A DNA stretch of 64,000 bases from IMG/VR virus record IMGVR_UViG_3300010401_000033, positions 62,001 to 126,000 of that record. One strand, 5' to 3'. The stretch comes from a virus. Shown here piece after piece: positions 53,677 through 59,845 of this stretch (the stretch's first letter is position 1; every line of letters begins with the position of its first letter). The notes below the pieces were generated by a model. The model had not been told where the DNA came from. It searched no databases and saw only the letters and a program-made list of their open reading frames with translations. The position numbers were made by a program, and so were the translations under genes.

Positions 53677-53936
53677 CAGACTTGTTGCTTCCGTTCGCTG
53701 AATTTGGACTCACGGCGCTTGCCGAAATAACGTTTCTCAATAGGAGCAATGATATGGTTCACGAAGTCAGAAGGGGGACGCTGGACACCCAGAATCACTG
53801 GATCGCCAACCTGCATCTTGAGGAAGGTCACTTCATACTCCGGGTTCTCTGCCAGGAAGGTGTCTAACTGAGCAATCGTCATGAATCGCTCCGTTACTTC
53901 TCCCGTTGGCTTATGTAGGATATCGTAGTTAGGCAT
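53676..53936 (-). CDS. 86-aa protein with FmdB-like N-terminus lacking cysteines
   Basis: The N-terminus MPNYDILHKPTGEVTERFMTIAQLDTFLAENPEYEVTFLKM follows the layout of small FmdB-type zinc-ribbon regulators (MPxYDF...T..E..M....), but the metal-binding cysteines are absent. The C-terminus is basic (KRYFGKRRESKFSERKQ). It is a paralogue of the 48-aa protein encoded directly upstream, whose stop overlaps its ATG (TAATG). Function unknown; the basic tail may bind nucleic acid. Confidence 0.65.
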   Translation of the reverse strand: MPNYDILHKPTGEVTERFMTIAQLDTFLAENPEYEVTFLKMQVGDPVILGVQRPPSDFVNHIIAPIEKRYFGKRRESKFSERKQQV

Positions 53937-54082
53937 TAGTACACCTTGACAAACGCAGGTGCCGTCACCACTTGCTTGTAGGTCGGATTGTCAGAGAGAA
54001 ATTTCTGTAAATCTGTCCAAGACATTCGTGGAAGATCGCTTACGACTTTTGTTTCCGTATTCTCAACAACATACATTGGCAT
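53936..54082 (-). CDS. 48-aa protein, short paralogue of the next gene
   Basis: ATG at 54082 with AAGGAGAAATAACC upstream. The sequence MPMYVVENTETKVVSDLPRM-SWTDLQKFLSDNPTYKQV aligns along its length with the first ~45 residues of the 86-aa protein (MPNYDILHKPTGEVTERFM-TIAQLDTFLAENPEYEV), showing a tandem duplication with loss of the C-terminal tail. Like its partner it lacks cysteines. Confidence 0.7.
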   Translation of the reverse strand: MPMYVVENTETKVVSDLPRMSWTDLQKFLSDNPTYKQVVTAPAFVKVY

Positions 54083-54084
54083 GG

Positions 54085-54423
54085 TTATTTCTCCTTGTAA
54101 CCTTTCTTCTTTTTGTCTGCAACTAACTTATTGAAAATTTCGTTCGCCTGAACGAGTCCGACTGGGGAATCATTCTTGATCCCCTTTTGGTGGGTGCCTC
54201 CAACACGACCATATTCAAACCGCACCTCGTAGAGACCCTTGACGGCCGCAATCTGCACGATGTACTCTTTGTTGGAACTACCCTCTTGAAAGACCAGGTG
54301 AGTCTTGCGAAACCCGGTCGTCTGAACATCGGGCATCTTGACTTTTTTGGCTGGTGCCGGAAACTTCTCCGGCATCAGTTTTTGAAGTTGTCTTTGGAGT
54401 GCTTGTGAAAGACTGTCGTTCAT
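54085..54423 (-). CDS. WGR-domain-like protein
   Basis: 112 aa. Residues ~40-110 follow the WGR pattern: THLVFQEGSSNKEYIVQI, then YEVRFEYGRVGGTHQKG (YGRVG at the WGR position), then A(N)EIFNKLVADKKKKGYKEK. In PARPs and some bacterial proteins, WGR domains bind nucleic acid ends or mediate regulation. Here the domain stands alone behind a short basic N-terminus (KFPAPAKKVKMP). It overlaps the metallophosphoesterase stop by four bases (ATGA), suggesting a joint role. Confidence 0.75.
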   Translation of the reverse strand: MNDSLSQALQRQLQKLMPEKFPAPAKKVKMPDVQTTGFRKTHLVFQEGSSNKEYIVQIAAVKGLYEVRFEYGRVGGTHQKGIKNDSPVGLVQANEIFNKLVADKKKKGYKEK

Positions 54424-55073
54424 AAATCAAACACCGTCACAGGGTTGCTGGGCTGATAGTGAACATCACAAATACACACATTGTAGAACCGTGTGGTCCA
54501 GGTATCTCGGATGTATGATCCGTAGGCTTCGTGGATATGCCCGAAGATATGGACCCTCGGTAACCCACGTTTCACATGATACAAGAGATTCACGTCACCC
54601 ACATGCGGGTCCTCACCCACATGAGGATCAAAGACCCGATCCAGGATACCCTTTGGGGGTCCGTGTGTGATAAGAATATCTATGTTGTCTGGAATCTGTG
54701 ACCAGATCGCTTCTGAGCGGGGTCCCTTTGGGTTATAATCAAAGGACCAAGGGGAAGGCTCATAGATTGAACTGGAATACGGGGAACCAAACACACGATA
54801 TCCATTGACTTCCTTCTCTTCGTGACAGAGGTAGGTTGCAGGGGCAAACTCCTCTCGCGCAAAGTGAGGGTCCGTTTCGCAATACACGTCATGGTTTCCA
54901 GGTACAATGACCTTGAACTGGTGTGGTTGCTTATTGAACCATTCGGCGAACTGTGTCACCTCAAAGTTCTTGGCTCGCATTGAGAAATCACCGGCGCAAA
55001 TGAGCATGTCCCCATCGGGAATACCCATACGGCGATGAAATCCGTGGCTGTCTGAAAAGGCTACGATTCTCAA
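54420..55073 (-). CDS. Calcineurin-like metallophosphoesterase
   Basis: 217 aa. Metal-site motifs: D8-S-H10, GD29, GN60-H61-D, ITHGPP (~145) and IFGHIHE (~183). The set and size resemble the MPPED1/2-type phosphodiesterase subfamily. The start is TTG at 55073 with AGGAGAAG eight bases upstream. The substrate is unknown (cyclic nucleotide, nucleic acid end or phosphoprotein). It is the first gene before the WGR protein, with which it overlaps. Confidence 0.85.
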   Translation of the reverse strand: MRIVAFSDSHGFHRRMGIPDGDMLICAGDFSMRAKNFEVTQFAEWFNKQPHQFKVIVPGNHDVYCETDPHFAREEFAPATYLCHEEKEVNGYRVFGSPYSSSIYEPSPWSFDYNPKGPRSEAIWSQIPDNIDILITHGPPKGILDRVFDPHVGEDPHVGDVNLLYHVKRGLPRVHIFGHIHEAYGSYIRDTWTTRFYNVCICDVHYQPSNPVTVFDL

Positions 55074-55269
55074 AATACTTCTCCTGTTGGACGGTCCGGT
55101 GAGAGGTTGCGGTACTTACTAAGTTGGCTATGCGCCTATCCTATTTAATTTGCAACCCTCACCCGACTCCACCCGGTAGACGGTATCGTAGAATTTCACA
55201 ATCCGAGTACGGACCGATGTTTGGACACTCAGCCGGAGGATTGTGTTGTCTACGGGACTCTACCAAAGA

Positions 55270-55584
55270 TCAACCCGCGGCAACCATCAGGTCGCTAGCG
55301 GAAAGAACAACGGCTGGGGGAGCGATTAAACCACGTTCCTGCGCGTAGGCAGTCATGGCTTCAACGTTTACTAACTGGTATGAGACGATCTTGCGACCGA
55401 CTCTATTGCGCTTGATCTCAGCACCGATCTGCTTCAAATCCCATAGATAGGCAGAAAAACGATTGAGAACAATGTGGGAACTGAGGAGAGTTTCAATCTC
55501 TCCGACTGGGGCTTCATGCCCATCCAACAGCACAAGCAAAATCTTCTCTGCTTGAGCGGTCTTTTTATTTTTACCTCTGGCCAT
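55270..55584 (-). CDS. Winged-helix-like DNA-binding protein
   Basis: 104 aa from ATG 55584, chosen because GGAG lies eight bases upstream and because more upstream ATGs overlap the promoter. The basic N-terminus (MARGKNKKTAQAEKI) precedes a helix-turn-helix-like part: GEIETLLSS, NRFSAYLWDLKQIGAEIKRNRVGRKIVSYQLVN, with a beta-wing at KRNRVGRKIVSYQL. Similar small proteins occur in T4-like environmental phages. It has its own strong promoter, as expected of an early regulator. After its TGA the same frame stays open for 38 codons. Confidence 0.7.
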   Translation of the reverse strand: MARGKNKKTAQAEKILLVLLDGHEAPVGEIETLLSSHIVLNRFSAYLWDLKQIGAEIKRNRVGRKIVSYQLVNVEAMTAYAQERGLIAPPAVVLSASDLMVAAG

Positions 55585-55611
55585 GTCGATTGTCTCCATT
55601 ATGAAGGTGAT

Positions 55612-55640
55612 AGTATAGCACAACTGCGGTACATTGTCAA
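55612..55640 (-). promoter_or_regulatory. Consensus sigma70-type promoter of the winged-helix gene
   Basis: Minus strand: TTGACA (55640-55635), 17-base spacer, TATACT (55617-55612), then ATCAC. The -10 and following bases are identical to those of the gp32 promoter. Confidence 0.9.
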
Positions 55641-55643
55641 GAC

Positions 55644-55859
55644 TTACTTTTTCTTCTTTTTCTTTGCCACTGCCTTGACTTTTCGTGGCTTTCTGAGGTG
55701 CTTGGGTCGTAGAACCTTCGGCGTCTCAGGGCTTCGGAAGTTCAATGCGACACCCTCCGGGCATTGCGTGATCTTCCCACCATTCTTTTCCCATTCGTCC
55801 ACTAACGCTTTCAATTCAGCGCGGGTGATTTCCTTGGGTGCTAACAAATCCTTATTCAT
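55644..55859 (-). CDS. 71-aa basic protein with lysine tail
   Basis: N-terminal acidic/helical part (APKEITRAELKALVDEWEKNGG) and a strongly basic C-terminus (KVLRPKHLRKPRKVKAVAK followed by six lysines). It probably binds nucleic acid. The ATG at 55859 lies inside the end of the upstream zinc-finger-like gene (8-base overlap). No family is recognised. Confidence 0.65.
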   Translation of the reverse strand: MNKDLLAPKEITRAELKALVDEWEKNGGKITQCPEGVALNFRSPETPKVLRPKHLRKPRKVKAVAKKKKKK

Positions 55860-56034
55860 CGTCTACTTCTCCTCGTTCATCGGCAGACTGCGCTGCCTTC
55901 TGGTCATGATAAGTTCGGTTGCCTTCACACCACGAACAACGCCCGTGGTTGCGACAACTGCCGTCAAATGCCTTAGACTTGCGGTACGGCTTCCGCTGTT
56001 CCTTCTTGTGTTCTATCGCTTTGTCCAGGCTCAC
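55852..56034 (-). CDS. Small zinc-finger-like protein
   Basis: 60 aa from GTG 56034, preceded by GGGAG at seven bases. In-frame starts further upstream lack a good site. The product (MSLDKAIEHKKEQRKPYRKSK) leads into CRNHGRCSWCEGNRTYHDQK: three cysteines and a histidine in an arrangement that can bind zinc. The C-terminus is acidic. The gene overlaps its upstream neighbour in another frame by 62 bases, an unusually long overlap. Confidence 0.7.
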   Translation of the reverse strand: MSLDKAIEHKKEQRKPYRKSKAFDGSCRNHGRCSWCEGNRTYHDQKAAQSADERGEVDDE

Positions 56035-56197
56035 GGACGTTCTCCCTTCCTCTTCCAGCATACTCCTGCTGGATTGCAAGTTTCGCAGCGGTCGGCATGT
56101 GCGAATACTTTGTATAGGTCATGCCTTTCTTGGTTGAAAGCCACGATCCAAATACTGATCTCGTTCCTTTTCCCTGCGGAGAATCTGATTGTGCCAT
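55973..56197 (-). CDS. 74-aa hypothetical protein
   Basis: ATG at 56197 with GAGGAGTAAGGG directly upstream. The product has a Gly/Ser-rich start (MAQSDSPQGKGTRSVFGSWL) and the block HMPTAAKLAIQQEYAGRGRE; the last ~25 residues come from the overlap with the zinc-finger-like gene. The start signal is strong, so I take it as real. The C-terminal part may be constrained mainly by the other frame. Confidence 0.6.
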   Translation of the reverse strand: MAQSDSPQGKGTRSVFGSWLSTKKGMTYTKYSHMPTAAKLAIQQEYAGRGRENVREPGQSDRTQEGTAEAVPQV

Positions 56198-56200
56198 CCC

Positions 56201-56341
56201 TTACTCCTCTACTCGTTCACCGTCAATTAACACATCAATGCTTCCAGCGGAAACATCGCATCCATCCTCTAACTCAGCCATCTTCGTAATCCACTCACGG
56301 TCAGTGAGTCTACGGGTTGGCTGTTCCTTGGGGTCTACCAT
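56201..56341 (-). CDS. 46-aa acidic protein
   Basis: ATG 56341 overlaps the TAG of the preceding gene; GGGGA lies six bases upstream. The product MVDPKEQPTRRLTDREWITK continues MAELEDGCDVSAGSIDVLID and ends GERVEE. The TAA merges into the ribosome binding site of the next gene. Function unknown. Confidence 0.65.
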   Translation of the reverse strand: MVDPKEQPTRRLTDREWITKMAELEDGCDVSAGSIDVLIDGERVEE

Positions 56342-56535
56342 TCGGCTTCCCCAACACGACCAGAGACAATATCCTCAATATCGTCAATATCGTTCACGTC
56401 AAAGTCCCTACACAATTTGTCAACGTCCTCTTGACTTTCAAGGATCGCCAGCCGTTCTTTCTTCACAGGTCGCGGAGAAATCTTTGCGGCTTTCGGGAGT
56501 CTCTTACCGACGCCCCTCTTTACTGGCCTAGACAT
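56335..56535 (-). CDS. 66-aa hypothetical protein
   Basis: Basic N-terminal half (MSRPVKRGVGKRLPKAAKIS, RPVKKERLAIL) and acidic C-terminal half (DVDKLCRDFDVNDIDDIEDIV), a polar charge split seen in some nucleic-acid-binding or inhibitor proteins. It overlaps the membrane protein gene upstream by eight bases. No family is recognised. Confidence 0.6.
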   Translation of the reverse strand: MSRPVKRGVGKRLPKAAKISPRPVKKERLAILESQEDVDKLCRDFDVNDIDDIEDIVSGRVGEAEW

Positions 56536-56701
56536 TTTTGATAATTCCCTTCACTCTGAGACGGGTTTTCAGTAACGGACTATCAAGATCAATCGTTTTG
56601 GACTTCACCTCATGCTTGGAAAGCCACACCTTCACACGTCCAATTCCATACCCGACGCCTATTCCCAAACCTGTACTCACCAATAACGCCATCCAAACCA
56701 T
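56528..56701 (-). CDS. 57-aa membrane protein
   Basis: The likely start is ATG 56701, the second of two tandem ATGs, with GGAGG five bases upstream. The N-terminal hydrophobic segment MVWMALLVSTGLGIGVGYGIG is a single transmembrane span with GxxxG-type spacing. A basic cytoplasmic tail follows (RVKVWLSKHEVKSK...RLRVKGIIKNV). Function unknown. Confidence 0.65.
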   Translation of the reverse strand: MVWMALLVSTGLGIGVGYGIGRVKVWLSKHEVKSKTIDLDSPLLKTRLRVKGIIKNV

Positions 56702-56718
56702 CATGTCCTCCAAGTGAA

Positions 56719-57231
56719 CTACCACGAACAATTATTGTAGCAACGGACCCACAGGTCATGGTCGCCCTTTTTCAGCACTTGTAACAGTGCCAATTTCTCT
56801 CTCATGTAGACTTCTGCAAACTTCGGATCGTGCTGAACAATTGACTTCGTATTGGAAATCAAATCAGCCAATTTGACTGTTTGGGCATCAGCGGGCGCTT
56901 GTGCCAAATACTCACGATCCAATTCCTTGCGAGCCTCGCGGTTTCCATGCTCCGCTTCCCCTACCTTCGTCAACCACAAAACAAGGTTAGCGACCTCAGG
57001 ACCAAACTCTTCCACAAGCACCTCAAGGGTAACTTGCGTATCCTCAATTACGTCATGGAGATAGGCAGCGGCAACCATTTCAACAGTATGCCCAGGCACA
57101 CTCTCAACGATACCTGCCACCTCAATAGGATGGACGATATAAGGCTCACCCGTATACTTACGCACTTGTCCCACCGCAGCATGAGCCGCAGTGGCAAACA
57201 GCAATGCTCGCTCTTTCGTGTTTCTCAACAT
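56719..57231 (-). CDS. HD-domain alarmone-hydrolase-like protein (SpoT/MESH1 type)
   Basis: 170 aa, the size of stand-alone MESH1-type (p)ppGpp hydrolases. Motifs: A16-H17, PYIVHPIEVAGI (H34), AAAYLHDVIEDT (H59-D60, E63-D64) and VKLADLISN (D123), i.e. the full H...HD...D metal set of the RelA/SpoT hydrolase domain, with no synthetase domain. It would hydrolyse (p)ppGpp or a related nucleotide (inference from the fold). The sigma70 promoter places the transcript start at about the A of the ATG, so the mRNA may be leaderless; no Shine-Dalgarno is visible. Confidence 0.88.
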   Translation of the reverse strand: MLRNTKERALLFATAAHAAVGQVRKYTGEPYIVHPIEVAGIVESVPGHTVEMVAAAYLHDVIEDTQVTLEVLVEEFGPEVANLVLWLTKVGEAEHGNREARKELDREYLAQAPADAQTVKLADLISNTKSIVQHDPKFAEVYMREKLALLQVLKKGDHDLWVRCYNNCSW

Positions 57232-57237
57232 GATATA

Positions 57238-57265
57238 ATTATAGCATATCCCAGGGGATTGTCAA
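57238..57265 (-). promoter_or_regulatory. Sigma70-type promoter of the HD hydrolase gene
   Basis: Minus strand: TTGACA (57265-57260), 16-base spacer containing TATG just before the -10 (extended -10-like TGC), TATAAT (57243-57238). Only six bases separate the -10 from the ATG at 57231. Confidence 0.85.
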
Positions 57266-57292
57266 GTGTCTAAGTGGTTGATTTGATTGGGG

Positions 57293-57535
57293 TTATGAAA
57301 TAGTTTGGACCAAATACTCATAAAAATCGCCGTGATAGGTCTTTTTTAGGAGCGTGATATCCGCTAACTGGCAGAACCGAGCAAATTCATCGTGGAAGGT
57401 GTGATCGTCTGCAAGGATAACTAACTGATCGCCCTTGTGCATCAGGTTGAGTTTCAAGCGCACCTGGATGATGGGCATGGGACATACTAATCCGCGGCAG
57501 TCTAGGGTGGGTGTCATATTGGAGTTCTTTTTCAT
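57293..57535 (-). CDS. TusA/SirA-like sulfur carrier protein
   Basis: 80 aa from ATG 57535. The motif LDCRGLVCPMPIIQVRLKLN contains the family CPxP signature with the catalytic cysteine C18; an extra cysteine lies at C13. The C-terminal strands KGDQLVILADDHTFHDEFARFC and GDFYEYLVQTI complete the beta-alpha fold. TusA-family proteins relay persulfide sulfur to tRNA thiolation, molybdenum cofactor or sulfur metabolism. No good ribosome binding site is seen before either candidate ATG (57535 or 57517); a hairpin lies just upstream. Confidence 0.85.
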   Translation of the reverse strand: MKKNSNMTPTLDCRGLVCPMPIIQVRLKLNLMHKGDQLVILADDHTFHDEFARFCQLADITLLKKTYHGDFYEYLVQTIS

Positions 57536-57548
57536 GATAATTTGCAAT

Positions 57549-57571
57549 GGGCGTCACACGGGTCAACGCCC
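57549..57571 (-). promoter_or_regulatory. Stem-loop upstream of the TusA-like gene
   Basis: GGGCGT (57571-57566 on minus) pairs with ACGCCC (57554-57549), 11-base loop. No U tract follows, so it is not a clear terminator. It could shape the 5' end of the TusA-like mRNA or separate it from upstream transcription. Confidence 0.4.
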
Positions 57572-57608
57572 AAAGAACCCTCACCACACATGGTAGCGGG
57601 GCCAGCCT

Positions 57609-57791
57609 TTATCCGTTCAACAGGGTACGGGAATCTCCGGTGGATTCAGCGACACGTCTGCGCTTGATCTCTTCGTACTCACCTTCAAGACCTCGAAGCC
57701 ATTCACGCTTACGCACCACTTCCAATTCGGCTTCTGCAAGGTTATCCTTGGCAGTCCGAATCATTTGACCTATCACTTCATCACTTCCCAT
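57609..57791 (-). CDS. 60-aa coiled-coil protein
   Basis: ATG 57791 with GGAGG nine bases upstream, overlapping the TGA of the upstream gene. The product (MGSDEVIGQMIRTAKDNLAE, then LEVVRKREWLRGLEGEYEEIKRRR) is one long charged helix. Function unknown. Confidence 0.6.
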   Translation of the reverse strand: MGSDEVIGQMIRTAKDNLAEAELEVVRKREWLRGLEGEYEEIKRRRVAESTGDSRTLLNG

Positions 57792-57942
57792 AATTTTCAT
57801 CCTCCCACATATCATAGCCACGTTTGGTGGCCATTTGCTTTTGCTGCTGCTTTTTTCTCTGCTTATCCCGTACTTCTTCTTCGGCTTGCTTTCTGAACTT
57901 CGTTTTCGGAGCGGGCTTCTCCAACTGTCTCGACTGAAACAT
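57781..57942 (-). CDS. 53-aa basic Gln/Lys-rich protein
   Basis: ATG 57942 with GTAGGAGG four bases upstream. The product is very basic: KPAPKTKFRKQAEEEVRDKQ, then RKKQQQKQMATKRGYDMWED and ENYGK. It overlaps the next gene by 11 bases. It probably contacts nucleic acid. Similar small 'YDMWED'-ending proteins are not known to me. Confidence 0.6.
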   Translation of the reverse strand: MFQSRQLEKPAPKTKFRKQAEEEVRDKQRKKQQQKQMATKRGYDMWEDENYGK

Positions 57943-57950
57943 ACATCCTC

Positions 57951-58607
57951 CTACAGGATTTTTGTGAGTATACCATCGGCTAACTTATACTTGATCGCTT
58001 CCTCTGCGGTCAGCCACGCATCGGATGGTTGTAACAATTTGTCCTTAATCTTCTTCTCGGTGATCCCACAACGTTTCGTGAGTAGGTTGTTCACACGGGC
58101 TCTGCAATATCCCAATTCAATCATAGAGGCTTTCAACTCGTGTTCCTTACCCTCCATGTCGGAATAGAATTCGTGCATCATGATCCCAGTGTGTTGCGCC
58201 ACATAACGGTGTCCGGCTTCTCCACATGCGAAGATCAATGCAGCGGCAGACATGATGTTACCAATACCCACGGTGTGAACAGGAATCGTACTTACCATCA
58301 TCATATCGACCAGAGCGAAAGCGTTGTACAGGTCACCCCCTCCCGAATTGATGTATAAGGTCAGATGATCTGGTCGTTCGGTGTTCGTATGCTCAAAGAC
58401 GATCCACTGGATGGCACGACTGATATTCTCATACCCAATATCCCCAGTGAGGAAGTGGGTGTGGTGTCCAAGTAACCCCTGGCCGATCATGTCGGCATCT
58501 GCCATAGGTTCTTGAACGATTATGGTTGTTTCAGAAGGTTCGGCGTTGTGGTTTGGTACAACCACTGTGTCGGCTTTTTGCTGATCGGGCTTCTTTGTTC
58601 GTGCCAA
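57951..58607 (-). CDS. ClpP-like serine protease
   Basis: 218 aa. The ClpP/crotonase fold core is visible: LTLYINSGGGDLYNAFALVDMM, the nucleophile S120 in GNIMSAAALIF, and the catalytic H145 in GIMMHEFYSD. An acidic third residue is expected in the C-terminal helices. The N-terminal ~40 residues are charged and not part of the fold. The start is TTG 58607 with GAGAGGAAG upstream, inside the end of the glycosyltransferase gene (88-base overlap). Phage ClpP-like proteases may act in prohead maturation or alter host proteolysis; here it is far from head genes. Confidence 0.85.
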   Translation of the reverse strand: MARTKKPDQQKADTVVVPNHNAEPSETTIIVQEPMADADMIGQGLLGHHTHFLTGDIGYENISRAIQWIVFEHTNTERPDHLTLYINSGGGDLYNAFALVDMMMVSTIPVHTVGIGNIMSAAALIFACGEAGHRYVAQHTGIMMHEFYSDMEGKEHELKASMIELGYCRARVNNLLTKRCGITEKKIKDKLLQPSDAWLTAEEAIKYKLADGILTKIL

Positions 58608-59311
58608 GGGTACTTCCTCTCCCCAGTGTAGGCTTGTTCGGACAATTTATTACCATGCAGAAACATGTCTTGTGTTGCGCGACTCGTCTCACTACCTAAC
58701 CGATAGTTCACGGTATGTTGCATGGTGCACCCAAACTCAGGTGCCGCGGCTTTGACGGCTGCAAAGAATTGTCTATCTGCACCCCATTGTCCATACCAAT
58801 TATGTCCGACCTTCACTGCCAATTCTCTTGGGATCGCAAAACATCCTGTATCAATATGGTGTCGTGTTCCTCCGCTAAACGACACAGGCCAGTGACCCAG
58901 GCTTTCACAGTTATCAGGTCCAACTAACGTACCATTTGCATTCACAATGTTTCGGAGCGTGTACGCCCACCGATATTTAGGATCAAAGAATACTCTCTGG
59001 AACTCCTCAATATAATTGGGTTCTGCGAAGTTATCTTCATCCAGGTAACACAGCACGTCCTCGTTCACTAGGAATGAAGCCGCAGCATATACCCGATGCC
59101 CATACCATTCCTTCCCCACATTCTCATCTAGGGAAATGATTTTCATTTGCTGAGTCACCCCAGCACGGATCAACACACGATTGATCTTGGCAAAATGTTC
59201 CCTGCCATCCATCACAATGTAATGTGTACAATCCTGGCCACGAAGAGACAATACGTTCTCTCTGAGCGCATCCGACCCAATCGTGGGAGTAATAACAGCA
59301 AAGGACTTCAT
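58520..59311 (-). CDS. Family-2-like glycosyltransferase
   Basis: 263 aa from ATG 59311 (AAGG upstream). N-terminus MKSFAVITPTIGSDALRENVLSLRGQ; nucleotide-sugar motif VLCYLDEDNF (D91-E-D93); SGGTRHHIDTGCFAIPRELA and GADRQFFAAV in the acceptor half. Typical GT-A layout. The substrate is unknown. The gene overlaps both the gene upstream (stop 59313, adjacent) and ClpP. Confidence 0.82.
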   Translation of the reverse strand: MKSFAVITPTIGSDALRENVLSLRGQDCTHYIVMDGREHFAKINRVLIRAGVTQQMKIISLDENVGKEWYGHRVYAAASFLVNEDVLCYLDEDNFAEPNYIEEFQRVFFDPKYRWAYTLRNIVNANGTLVGPDNCESLGHWPVSFSGGTRHHIDTGCFAIPRELAVKVGHNWYGQWGADRQFFAAVKAAAPEFGCTMQHTVNYRLGSETSRATQDMFLHGNKLSEQAYTGERKYPWHEQRSPISKKPTQWLYQTTTPNLLKQP

Positions 59312-59312
59312 C

Positions 59313-59831
59313 TTAAACCTTGATCGTGGCGCCTTCTGTCTTAACAACCTTGGCTTCACCCTTTGGAGGAGACACAGGTTCCGTAGTGACTACTTCAAAT
59401 GGCAATTCAGGGAAGGCTTCCTTGACCAACCGAGCGGTCAAATAACGGACTTCCAAATCTTTCTTAAAGCACTTCACCAAGAGGGCGGCTTCATCCTTAT
59501 GGACTGATCCAAGCACAGCATTCAAGATTCGCGCTTCTTTCTTCGCGTCCAACTTTGCGGTACGCTTTGGGTGCCCGGAAATAAAGATGTAGAGACGGCG
59601 CATCTCATTACTGAGACTGGAGTAACACACTCCTGCTGGCTCAACGGCAGGCTTGTAGTTTGGAATCTGAGAGATATCAAAGTGAATTTTGGGATTGAAC
59701 GCATAGTTCAGGAATTCCTTGAACCAGATATTTTTTCCGTACTTTTGGAGGACGGCAACCCTCTGCTCTCGGTTCCTGGCTTTGTCAAATTCCTCAATAA
59801 TCTCATTAAACAATACACTGGCGTAATTCAT
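59313..59831 (-). CDS. Conserved phage protein of unknown function
   Basis: 172 aa from ATG 59831 with GAGGTG upstream. Blocks: VLFNEIIEEFDKARNREQRV, then FKEFLNYAFNPKIHFDISQIPNYKP, then SLSNEMRRLYIFISGHPKRTAKLDAKKE, and LLVKCFKKDLEVRYLTARLVKEAFPEL. This is a recurring protein in T4-like environmental phages, located near replication genes, with no assigned role that I know. It sits between RNase H and the glycosyltransferase. Confidence 0.7.
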   Translation of the reverse strand: MNYASVLFNEIIEEFDKARNREQRVAVLQKYGKNIWFKEFLNYAFNPKIHFDISQIPNYKPAVEPAGVCYSSLSNEMRRLYIFISGHPKRTAKLDAKKEARILNAVLGSVHKDEAALLVKCFKKDLEVRYLTARLVKEAFPELPFEVVTTEPVSPPKGEAKVVKTEGATIKV

Positions 59832-59845
59832 GGTCACCTCATTGG

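Noticed and set aside
55090-55260. Possible tRNA in the gap before the metallophosphoesterase gene
   Set aside because: Some GGTAGAG-like and GTGGAGTC-like strings occur, but no cloverleaf with proper D, anticodon and T arms could be drawn on either strand.
55124-55348. Plus-strand 74-codon open frame
   Set aside because: Overlaps the end of a well-supported minus-strand gene, lacks a ribosome binding site, and all neighbours are on the minus strand.
57549-57571. Hairpin as an intrinsic terminator
   Set aside because: Six-base stem with an 11-base loop and no T tract; listed only as a possible 5' structure.
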